Shown here piece after piece: positions 43,101-55,100 of a DNA stretch of 64,000 nt. The notes under the pieces were generated by a model. It saw only the letters and a program-made list of their open reading frames with translations. It was not told where the DNA came from and made no database searches. This stretch comes from Amycolatopsis sp. WQ 127309 (GTDB lineage Bacteria; Actinomycetota; Actinomycetes; Mycobacteriales; Pseudonocardiaceae). Made by a program: the position numbers and the translations under genes. Within the stretch, counting starts at the first letter, position 1, and every line of letters begins with the position of its first letter. The stretch lies in assembly GCF_023023025.1 (NCBI RefSeq), contig NZ_CP095481.1, positions 9,623,001-9,687,000 of the forward strand, in the 5' to 3' direction.

Positions 43101-46100
43101 AGGGCTTCCTGGTCGGTGGTGGAGAGGGTGTCGCCGAGGGTGGCGAGGTCGTCCTGCGCGACGGCGTCCCAGAAGTCGCCGTCGGAGCCCGCCGCGGTGG
43201 CCGGGCGCGGCGTGAGCCAGAAGCGTTCCTCCTGGAACGCCGTGGTCGGCAGCGGGACGACGCCGGTGTGCCCGGCGGGGAAGGCGCCGGTCCAGTCGAC
43301 GTCGACGCCGTGGACGAACAGCTCGGCCGCGGACTTGAGCAACCGCGGCCATTCGGGCCGGTCGCGGCGCAGGGTCCCGGCGACCAGCACGGCGTCGTCG
43401 TCGACGGTCTCGCGTATTGCCGGGCCGAGCACCGGGTGCGAACTGGTCTCGAGGAACACGCGGTGGCCTTCGCCGGCCAGTGCGCGAATCGCGTCGGCGA
43501 AGCGGACGGTGCCGCGCAGGTTGCGGAACCAGTAGTCCGGCGGCAGCGGCGCGGTGATCCACGCACTGTCCACAGTGGAGTACCACGGGACGGCCGGGAC
43601 GTCGCCCGGCACGTCGCCGAGGGCGGCACGCAGGTCGGCCTCGATCCCTTCGACCTGGGCGGTGTGCGAGGCGTAGTCCACCGGCACGCGGCGGACCCGG
43701 ATGTCCTTGGCCCGGTACAGCTCTTCCAGGTCGTCGAGCGCTTCCGGGACGCCGGCGAGCACCACGGCGGACGGCGAGTTCACGGCCGCGATCTCGACGC
43801 CGTCGACGAGCGCGACCTCGTCGGCGCCGACCGCGACGGACAGCATCCCGCCGTGGCCGGCCAGCCGCCGGCCGATGATCCGGCTGCGGACGGCCACCAC
43901 TCGAGCGGCGTCGTCGAGGGAGAGCGCCCCGGCGACGCACGCGGCCGCGATCTCGCCCTGCGAGTGCCCGACGACGGCGTCCGGCCGCACGCCCAGGGAC
44001 TCCCACACCGCGGCCAGCGACACCATGACCGCGAACGACACCGGCTGGACGACGTCCACGGCGTCGAGGGGCCGGCCTTCGCGCACCACGTCGGCCAGGG
44101 ACCAGTCCACGTGCGGGGCCAGGGCGGCCGCGCAGGCTTCCATCCGGGCCGCGAACACCGGGTTCGCCGCCCACAGTTCCCGGCCCATCCCGGTCCACTG
44201 CGCGCCCTGGCCGGGGAACACCCAGGTGAGCGGGCCGCCCGGGCCGGCGACGCCGGTCACGACGTCGGCGCGGTCTTCGGTGATGCGGCGGAGGGCATCG
44301 GCGGGCTCGTCGGAGAGGACGACCGCGCGGTGCTCCCACGTGGCGCGGGAGCGGACCAGCGACCAGCCGACACCGGCCGCTTCTCCGACGACCGATGCCA
44401 GCCGTGCGGCCTGCTCGGCCAGCCCGGCCGCCGAACGGGCCGAGACCACGAGCGGCACCAGCCCGTCGGCCGGCTCCGGGCGCACGGGCGCGGGTCCCTG
44501 CTCCAGGACGAGGTGGGCGTTGGTGCCGCTGACGCCGAACGACGACACCCCGGCGCGGCGGGGCCGGTCGCTTTCCGGCCAGGGCCGGGCCTCGGTGAGC
44601 AGCCGGACGGCGCCGGCCGTCCAGTCCACTTCGGACGTCGGCGCGGCGGCGTGCAGCGTCCGGGGCAGGACGCCGTGGCGCATGGCCAGGATCATCTTGA
44701 GCACGCCCGCGACGCCGGCCGCGGCCTGGGTGTGCCCGATGTTGGACTTCAACGAGCCCAGCCACAGCGGCTCCGAGCGGTCCTGGCCGTACGTCGCCAG
44801 CAGCGCCTGCGCCTCGATCGGATCGCCGAGCGCCGTCCCGGTGCCGTGCGCCTCGACGGCGTCCACATCGGACGGTCGCAGGCCCGCGTTGGCCAGGGCC
44901 CGCCGGATCACGGCCTGCTGCGCGGGCCCGTTCGGCGCGGTGAGCCCGTTGGACGCGCCATCCTGGTTGACGGCCGTCCCGCGCACCACGGCCAGAACCT
45001 CGCGGCCTTCGCGCCGGGCGTCGGAAAGCCGTTGCAGCACCACGATTCCGACGCCTTCGGCCCAGCCCGTGCCGTCGGCTTCGTCCGAAAAGGACTTGCA
45101 GCGGCCGTCGGCGGCCAGGCCGCGCTGGCGCGAGAACTCGACGAAGACGCCCGGGGTCGCCATCACCGTGGCGCCGCCGGCCAGGGCCATCGAGCACTCC
45201 CCCGACCGCAGCGACTGCGCGGCCAGGTGGATGGTGACGAGCGACGACGAGCACGCGGTGTCGACGGTGACGGCGGGTCCGCGCAGGCCGAGGACGTACG
45301 AGACGCGCCCGGCCGCGACGCTGCCGGCGGCGCCGGTGCCGAGCATCCCTTCGAGGCCGCTGTCGTGCGCGCCGGTGCCGTAGTCGTGGTACATCAGGCC
45401 GGTGAAGACGCCGATGTCCTGCCCCCGCACCGAATCCGGCGCGATCCCGGCGCGTTCGAGGGCCTCCCACGACGTCTGCAGCAGCAGCCGCTGCTGGGGG
45501 TCCATGGCGAGGGCCTCGCGGCGGGAGATCCCGAAGAAGCCCGGGTCGAACAGCGCCGCGTCGTGCAGGAAGCCGCCGTGGCGGGTGTAGGACTTGCCCG
45601 CGGCGTCCGGGTCGGGGTCGTAGAGCGCCTCGACGTCCCAGCCGCGGTCGGCGGGGAACGGCGTCACGGCGTCGACCCCGCCGTCGAGCAGCGCCCACAG
45701 CTCGTCCGGGGTGCGCACGCCGCCGGGCAGGCGCAAGCCCATGCCGACGATGGCGATCGGGTCGTCGTCGGCGACCGCGGTGGCCGGGGCCGCGGGCGCG
45801 GTCCCGCCCAGGAGCGCGTCGCGCAAGTGCCCGGCCAGTTCGGCCGGGCTGGGGAAGTCGAAGACGACGGTGGCGGGCAGCGTGACGCCGGTCGCGGCGG
45901 TGAGCCGGTTGCGCAGCTCGACCGCGGTCAGCGAGTCGAACCCGGCGTCGCGGAAGGGCCGGGTGGCGCCGACGGTGGTGCCCGCGCCGAGCACAGCGGC
46001 GGCCTCGGTGCGGACGAGGGTGAGCAGCGCGGCCGCATCGGCGTTCGTGACGCGCGGCGCCCGCTGGGCCCGGCGGCGCACCGGCCCGACCAGGTCGGTC

Positions 46101-49100
46101 AGCAGCGCCGGGACGTCGCCGGTGCGGGCGTGTTCGCGCAGTGCGGGGACGTCGAACGCGGCCGGGACCAGCACGGTGGTGTCCGAGGCGAGCGCGGCGT
46201 CGAACAGCCGCATCCCGTGCCCGGGGTCGAGGACCCGGAGGCCGGCGCGAGCCAGCCGCGCGCCGTCGGCGGCCGCGCCCAACCCGTCGCTCCACAGGCC
46301 CCACGCGAGTGACTGCGCGGGCTGCCCGGCCGCCCGGCGGCGGACGGCGAGGGCGTCGAGGAACGCGTTGGCCGCGGCGTAGTTGCCCTGGCCCGCGCCA
46401 CCGAGCACGCCGGACAGCGACGAGAAGAGCACGAACGCCCGGAGATCGGCGTCGCGGGTCAGCTCGTCGAGGTGCACCGCGGCGTCGACCTTGGGCCGGA
46501 AGACCGTCTCGACGCGGGCGGCGTCGAGGGCCGTGACGACGCCGTCGTCCAGCACGCCCGCGGCGTGGACCACGGCGGTCAGCGGCGCGTCGGCGGGCAC
46601 CCGGGCGAGCAGCGCGCGGACCTGCTCGCGGTCGCCGAGGTCGGCGGCGGCCACCTCGACCCGCGCGCCCAGGCCGCGCAGGTCGTCGCACAGTTCGGCG
46701 ACGCCCGGCGCGGTCTCGCCGCGGCGGGAGGCGAGGAGCAGGCTGCGCACCCCGTGCTCGGCGACGACGTGCCGGGCGACCAGCGAGCCGAGGGTGCCGG
46801 TGCCGCCGGTGATCAGCACGGTGCCCGCCGGGTCGAGCGGGCTCGAGCCGGCGTCGCGCCGGGCGCGGACCAGCCGGGGCACCTGGACCTGGCCGTCGCG
46901 GAGCGCGCACTGGTTCTCCGCCGGTCCGGCGGGATCGCGCCAGGACGTGCCGGGCGCGGGTGCGTCGCCGAGGTCGACGAGCGCGAACCGGCCCGGGTGT
47001 TCGGCCTGCGCCGCGCGGACCAGGCCCCAGACGGCGGCCGCGGCCGGGTCGGCGACCGCGTCCCGGGTGAGGACGACGAGCCTTGCTTCGGTGCGACGCG
47101 GGTCGGCGAGGAAGGCCTGCAGCACGTCGAGCACACCGGTGACGGTTTCCCGGGCCCCGGTGGTTTCGACGAGGAGCAGCACCTGGACGCCGGGGGCGGC
47201 CGCGGCCAGTCCCGCCGCGTCGGTGACGACCACGGCCGGGACCGCCGGGGCGTCGGACGGGGTCACGGACCGCCAGTCCACTGTGTACAGCGCGTCGTCC
47301 TGGATTTCGCCGAGCTGGGCGGGAACGGGACGGGTCACCAAGGAGCCCACCGACAGCACGGGCGCCCCGGCGGGGTCGGTCAGGGTGATCGCCAGCCCGC
47401 CGGTGCCGTCGGGCCGGAGGTGGACGCGGGCCGCCGACGCGCCGTCGGCGTGGACCACGACGTCGCGCCAGGCGAACGGCAGCGCCGCGGTGCCGGCGGC
47501 CAGGGCGGCCGGGTGCAGAGCGGCGTCGAACAACGCCGGGTGGATCGTGTACCCGGCGACGTCGGCGCCGTCGGGCAGCTCGATCTCGGCGTACAGGTCG
47601 TCGCCGCGGCGCCAGGCCGCGGTGAGGCAGTGGAAGAGCGGGCCGTACCCCAGGCCGCGATCGGCCAGAACGTCGTAGCAGCCTTCGACGTCCACGGGTT
47701 CCGCGCCGGGCGGCGGCCACTCGGCCGTGTCGGCCGGCGGGGCCGGGGTGTCGGCGGCCAGCACGCCGCTCGCGTGCCGCGTCCACGGGCCGTCGCCCCG
47801 GCGGGAGTACACGCCGACGGTGCGGCGGCCGTCGTCGTCCGGCCCGGCGACCACCCGCAGCTGCGGCTCGGCGCCTTCCGGCACCGGCAGCGGCGCCTCG
47901 ATGACGAGTTCCCGCAGCACGGGCAGGCCGAGCCGGTCGCCGCCTTGGACGGCGAGTTCGACGAGCGCGGTGCCGGGGAGCAGGGCGACGCCGCCGACGG
48001 TGTGGCCGGCCAGCCAGGGCAGCGCGGTGTGCGAGAGCCGGCCGGTCAGGACGAGGCCGCCGGACCCGGGGTCGTCGACGGCGGCACGCAGCATCGGGTG
48101 CGCGAGCTCGTCCTGGCCGAGCCCGGCCGGGTCGGCGGTCACGGCGGGGCGGGCGAGCCAGAAGTGTTCGCGCCGGAACGCCGTGACCGGCAGAGGAACG
48201 TTGGCCCGGTAGCCCGGCGGGAAGAGCGGCGTCCAGTCGACGTCGGCGCCGTGCGCGAAGGCCTCGGCGAGCCCGGTGAGGAACGTCGTGACCTCGCCCC
48301 GGCCGCGGCGGGAAAGGGCGGCCACCGCCGGTCCGGCCGCGTCGATCAGGGGCGTCAGCGCGGCGTCGGGGCCGACTTCCAGCACGGCCGCCACGGACCG
48401 GTCCAGCAGCGTCGTGACGGCGTCGGCGAACCGCACCGGACGTCGTACCTGCTCGACCCAGTAGCCCGCCGAGCCCAGTTCCGCCCCGGCGACCGCACCG
48501 GACACAGTGGACACCAGCGGCACCACCGGCTCGTGGTACTCGACCCGGGCGGCCACCTCGGCGAACTCCGCCAGCATCGGCTCGACCAGTCCGGAGTGGA
48601 ACGCCTGCGAGACGGTCAGCCGCTTCACCCGGTACGGCAGCCGCTCCGCCGCGGCCTCGATCGCCTCGGCGGTACCGGACAGCACCACGGACTGCGGGCC
48701 GTTCACCGCCGCCAGCCAGACGCCGTCGCCCAGTACGGAGTGGACGTCCACTTCGGACGCTTCGACGGCCACCATCGCGCCCCCGGCGGGCAGCGCCTGC
48801 ATCAGCCGTCCGCGAGCGGCGACGAGCATCGCCGCGTCCGGCAAGGAGAACACGCCCGCGACGTAGGCCGCGGTGATCTCACCGAGCGAATGCCCGGCGA
48901 CCACCCGCGGCTTCAGCCCGAACGACGCCAGCAGCCGCACCATCGCGACCTCGACCGCGAACAACCCCGCCTGCGTGTAGGCGGTTTCGTGCACCAGCTC
49001 CGACGCGATCGCTTCGCGCAGCGGCCGGTCCAGGTGCCGGTCGAACTCCGCGCACACCTCGGCGAACGCCGTCGCGAACACCGGGAACTCCGCCGCCAGC

Positions 49101-52100
49101 TCCGCACCCATCCCGACCCGTTGGGCACCCTGACCGGTGAACACCAGCGCGACGCCGTGGCGCGCCGGGTCGGCTTCGCCGCGGACCGCCGTTCCGCCGC
49201 GCAAGGCCGTGGCCGCGTCAGTCGAGCGGTCGGCCAGCACGACCGCGCGGTGCTCCCACACCGCGCGTGACCGCAGCAGCGACCACGCCACCGCACCCAG
49301 GCCGGGCGCGTCGTCCAGGGTCGCGGCCAGGCGTTCGGCCTGCTCGGCGAGCCCGTCGGCCGACCGGGCTGACACGACGACCGGCACCACTCCCCCGGCC
49401 GCGGGCGGCACAGAGACCGGGACGCCCTCTTCCAGGACGAGGTGCGCGTTGGTCCCGCTGACGCCGAACGACGACACCCCGGCCCGGCGCGGCCGGTCCG
49501 CGCGAGGCCAGTCCACGGCCTCGGTGAGCAGCCGGACGGCGCCGGACGTCCAGTCCACCCGGGTCGAGGGCGTGCCCGCGTGCAGCGTCGGCGGCAGGAC
49601 GCCGTGCCGCATGGCGAGCACCATCTTCATCACCCCGGCCACGCCGGACGCGGCTTGGGCGTGGCCGATGTTCGACTTCAGGGATCCCAGCCACAACGGC
49701 GTCCCACGGTCCTGGCCGTACGTCGCCAGCAGCGCCTGGGCCTCGATCGGATCGCCGAGGCGGGTGCCGGTGCCGTGCGCTTCGACGGCGTCCACTTCGG
49801 ACGGTGCCACCCCGGCGTTGGCCAGCGCCTGCCGGATCACCGCCTGCTGCGCCGGACCGCTCGGCGCGGTGAGCCCGTTCGACGCACCGTCCTGGTTGAC
49901 CGCGGTACCCCGGACTACGGCCAGCACCTCACGGCCGTCGCGGATGGCGTCGGACAGCCGTTGCAGCACCACGACACCGACGCCTTCGCCCCAGCCGGTG
50001 CCGTCCGCGTCGTCCGAAAAGGACTTGCAGCGGCCGTCGGCGGCGAGGCCGCGCTGCCGGGAGAACTCGACGAACACACCGGGCGTCGCCATCACCGTCG
50101 CGCCGCCCGCTAGGGCCATCGTGCACTCGCCCGAGCGCAGCGACTGCGCCGCGAGGTGGATCGCCACGAGCGACGACGAACACGCCGTGTCGACGGTGAC
50201 GGCCGGGCCCTGCACACCGAGCACGTAGGACACCCGCCCCGCGGCGACGCTGCCCGCGGAGCCGGCGCCGAGCATGCCTTCCAGGCCTTCGTCGGCGGTC
50301 GCGTAGTCGTGGTACATCAGCCCGGTGAAGACGCCGACGCGTTGGCCGCGCAGGGAATCCGGGGCGACACCCGCGCGTTCCAGTGCCTCCCACGACGTCT
50401 GCAGCAGGAGCCGCTGCTGCGGGTCCATGGCCAGGGCCTCGCGCCGCGAGATCCCGAAGAAGTCGGGGTCGAACTCGCCCGCGTCGTGCAGGAAGCCGCC
50501 CGAGCGGGTGTAGGACTTGCCTGCCTTGTCCGGGTCCGGGTCGTACAGCCCGGCCACGTCCCAGCCGCGGCCAGTCGGGAACGGCGTCACGGCGTCGACT
50601 CCGCCGGACACCAGGTCCCACAACGCTTCCGGGCTGTCGACGCCGCCGGGCAGGCGCACGCCCATGCCGACGATGACGACCGGGTCGTCGACGACCGCCG
50701 CGGGCACGACCGCGGCGGGTGCGTCACCGGCCGCCTCGCCGTGCAGGTACCCGGCCAGCAGCGCCGGGGTCGGGTGGTCGAACACGACCGTCGGCGGCAG
50801 GTCCAGGCCGGTCGCGGCGGCCAGCCGGTTGCGCAGCTCGACCGCGGCCAGGGAGTCGACGCCGACGTCGCGGAACGCCCGCGCCGGGGCGACCGGGTCG
50901 CCGCCGAGGACGATCGAGGCCTCCGCGCACACCAGCTCGATCAGCTGGTCCCGCTCGAACCCGGACGCGGGCGTGACCGGGGCCGCGGCGGCCCGGGCCC
51001 GGCCGGCCAGGGACCGCAGCACCGGCGGGACCGTGCCCGTTTCGCGGACGGCGGCGAGGTCGAGGGTCATCGGCACCAGCACCGGCCGGGGCGAGGCGAG
51101 CGCCGCGTCGAACAACGCCATCCCCGCCGCGGCGTCGAGCGCGCCGAAGCCGAGGCGGGCCAGCCGGGCGGTGTCGGCGCCGGCGTTCAGCCCGCGTTCG
51201 CCTGCCCACAGGCCCCACGCCAGCGACACGGCGGGACGTCCCGCCGCGTGACGTTGTGCGGCCAGGCCGTCGAGGAAGCCGTTGGCCGCGGCGTAGTTCG
51301 CCTGTCCGGCGCCACCGAGCACGCCGGCCACCGACGAGAAGAGCACGAAGAAGGCCAGGTCGCCGGTCAGCTCGTCGAGGTGCGCGGCGGCGTCGGCCTT
51401 GGGCCGGAACACGCGGTCCACCCGTGTCGCGTCGAGGGCCGTCACGACGCCGTCGTCCAGCACGCCCGCGGCGTGGACGACGCCGATCAGCGGGGCGTCG
51501 TCCGGCACGCGGGTCAGGAGCGCGGCGACCTGGTCGCGGTCGGCGGTGTCGCAGGCGACGACGTCGACGCGCACCCCCCAGCCGCGCAGTTCGCCGGCCA
51601 GCTCGCGGGCGCCGTCGGCGTCCGGGCCGCGGCGGGACGCGAGCAGCAGGCTGCGGATCCCGTGCGTGCCGGTCAGGTGCCGGGCGACGAGGGCGCCGAG
51701 CATGCCTGTGCCGCCGGTGATCAGCACGGTCCCGGCGGGGTCGAAGGCGACGGCGTCGCGGACCGGTTCCCGGACGAGCCGCGGCACCTCGATGCGGCCG
51801 TCGCGCACCCGGAACTCGGACTCACCGCGGGCGTCGGCCACCGCGAGGTGTCCACTGTGGACGTCGCCCGCGGCCAGCACGAACCGTCCGGGGTGCTCGG
51901 CCTGCGCGCTGCGCACGAGCCCGCCGACGGCCGACGCCACCGGCCCGTCGGCGCCGGTGACCACCACGAGCCGGCTCGGTGAGGAGACGAACCGCTGGAT
52001 CGCCGCCAGCACCGCGCCCACGGCGGTCCGGGCGTCGCCGGAAGTGACGCGCAGCGCGACCCACGGTGGCCGCTCCGCGGGCAGGTCGTCGTCCGCTCCG

Positions 52101-55100
52101 GTGATCGTCCACAACGGACTGTCATCGACGATCTCGGCCGGGAGGGTGGTCCAGCCGAGGGCGAAGAGACGGCCGTCGGCCGGGCCGCCCGGGGCCACCG
52201 GACGGCTGAGCAGCGCGCCGACCGACAGCACCGGTGCCCCGGTCGCGTCGGCCAGTTCCAGGGAGATGCCGCCGGTCACCGGGCGGATCCACGCCCGGGC
52301 CGCGGTCGCGCCGCCGGCGTGGACGGCGACGTCCTGCCACGCGAACGGCAGCGCGACGCCGTCGCCGGCTTCGAGCGCCGTGACGTGCAGGGCGGCGTCG
52401 AACAGCGCGGGGTGCACGGCGAAGTCCCCTGCGCCCGCGCCCAGCGCGACTTCGGCGAACAGCTCGTCGTCCCGGCGCCACGCCGCGGTGACGCCCCGGA
52501 ACGCCGGGCCGTAGGCGTAGCCGCGGGCGGCCAGGACGTCGTAGAAGCCGTCGAGGTCGAGCTGGTCGGCGCCGGCCGGGGGCCAGTCCACCGAGGCCTG
52601 CGGGGCCGGCTCCCCCGTCGTGAGGAAGCCGGAGGCGTGCCGGGTCCAGGAGGTCCCGCCGGCCGGCCGGGAGTGGACGGCGACGGGCCGGCGGCCGTCC
52701 TGACCGGGCCCGGCGACGACGTGGAGCTGGCGGACGCCGTCCAGGGGCAGCGGGGCTTCGATGACGAGTTCCCGCACCACCGGGGTCCCGGTCTCGCGGC
52801 CGGCTTGGAGCGCCAGCTCGACCAGGGCGGTGCCCGGGACGACGGCGGTACCGGCCACGGTGTGGTCGGCGAGCCACGGCTGCGCGTCGCGGGAGATCCG
52901 CCCGGTCAGCACGACGGTGTCCGAGCCGGGGTCGTCGATCGCCGCGCCGAGCAGGGCGTGCGCCAGGGGCCGCAGCCCGGCGGCCGAGACGTCGGCCGGC
53001 GCGGCCCGCTGCTCGAGCCAGAAGTGGCGGTCCTGGAAGGCCGTGGTCGGCAGCGGCACGATCCGCCGCGCGCCGGCCGGGAACAGCGGTGTCCAGTCGA
53101 CGTCGACGCCGTGGGTGAACAGCTCGGCGAGCGCGGCCAGGGCGGTGCCGGTCTCGGACCGGTCCCGGCGGCTCAGCTCGACGGCGACCAGGGGCTCGCC
53201 GGCCAGCGCGGTCAACGCGGCGTCCGGCCCGACCTCCAGCACGGCCGCCACGGCCTGCCCGGCGACGGTGCGCAGCGCGTCGCCGAACCGCACGGGCCGG
53301 CGCACCTGGTCCACCCAGTACCGCGGCGAGCACAGCTCCGCCCCGGCGAGTTCTCCGGACACCGTGGACACCACCGGTACCAGCGGTTCGTGGTACTCGA
53401 CGCGGGCCGCGACCTCGGCGAACTCGGCCAGCATCGGCTCGACGAGCCCGGAGTGGAACGCGTGGCCGACCGTCAGCTCGGTCGTCCGGAAACCCCGTCC
53501 GGACAAGGACTCCGCCGCGGCCCGGACGGCGTCCGCTTCACCCGAGAGCACCACGGACCGCGGGCCGTTGACGGCCGCGAGCCACACCCCGCCGCCCAGC
53601 AGCGGCTCGACGTCCGCTTCGGCCGCGACGACGGCCACCATGCGCCCGCCGGCGGGGAGCGCCTGCATCAGGCGGCCGCGCGCGGTGACCAGCAGCGCGG
53701 CGTCGGCCAGCGAGAACACCCCGGCGACGTGGGCGGCGCTCAGCTCGCCCAGCGAGTGGCCCGCGAGCACCTTGGGCCGGACGCCGAACGACGCGAGCAG
53801 CCGCACCATCGCGACCTCGACCGCGAACAGCCCCGCCTGCGTGTAGACGGTCTCGTGCACCAGCTCCGACGCGATCGCCTCGCGCAGCGGGCGATCCAGG
53901 TGCCGGTCCAGCTCCGCGCAGACCTCGTCGAACGCCTCGGCGTACGCCGGGAAGGCGTCGTACAGCTCGTTTCCCATGCCGGCGCGCTGCGCGCCCTGTC
54001 CGGTGAACAGGAAGCCCGCACCGCTGAGCGCCGGGTTCACTTCACCCCGGGTCACGCCTCGGCCGAGGTCTTCCAGAGCCGAAAGGGCCTGGTCACGGTC
54101 CTTGGCGAGGATCACGGCGCGGTGCTCCCAGACGGCCCGGGTGCCGAGCAGCGACCAGCCCGCCGCGCCGAGGTCGTCGTCGAGAGCGGCCGCCAGCCGG
54201 ACGGCCTGCGCGGCCAGGCCGGCTGCCGAACGGGCCGAGATCACCAGCGGCACCACCGGTCCGGTCTCCCCCGCGGCCGGGACGGTCGCGGGGGCGGGGG
54301 CCTGTTCGAGGACGACGTGCGCGTTGGTGCCGGAGATGCCGAACGCCGACACCCCGGCGCGGCGCGGGTGGTCCGTCTCGGGCCACGGCCGGGCGTCGGC
54401 GAGCAGCCGGACCGCCCCGGACGTCCAGTCCACGCGCGACGACGGCGTGCCCGCGTGCAGCGTCTTCGGCAGCCGGGCGTGCCGCATGGCCAGGATCATC
54501 TTGATCACGCCGGTGACTCCGGCCGCGGCCTGGGTGTGCCCGAAGTTGGACTTGACCGAGCCGAGCCACAGCGGCCGGTCCGGTGCGCGGTCGCGGCCGT
54601 AGGTGGCCAGGAGGGCCTGGGCTTCGATGGGGTCGCCCAGGACGGTGCCGGTGCCGTGCGCTTCCACGGCGTCCACTTCGGACGCTTCGAGCCCCGCCCC
54701 GGCGAGCGCCCGCCGGATCACCGCCTGCTGCGCCGGGCCGTTCGGCGCGGTCAGCCCGTTCGACGCGCCGTCGGAGTTCACCGCCGACCCGCGCACCACA
54801 GCCAGGATCTCGCGACCGTCGCGAACCGCGTCGGAAAGCCGTTGCAGTACAAGGACTCCGACACCCTCGCCCCAGCCCGTACCGTCGGCATCGTCCGAAA
54901 AGGACTTGCAGCGGCCGTCCGCGGCCAGGCCGCGCTGGCGGGTGAACTCGACGAAGGCCGCCGGGGTCGCCATCACCGTCGCGCCGCCCGCGAGGGCCAT
55001 CGTGCACTCCCCCGCGCGCAGTGACTGCGCCGCGAGGTGCAACGCGACCAGGGACGACGAGCACGCCGTGTCGACGGTGACCGAGGGGCCCTGGACACCG

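Noticed and set aside
39668..46312. A very long open frame on the plus strand opposite the PKS gene (over 2,200 codons)
   Set aside because: Its product is a shadow of the PKS third-codon-position GC bias, with no domains and with repetitive Arg/Gly/His-rich sequence. The minus strand carries the clear PKS domains.
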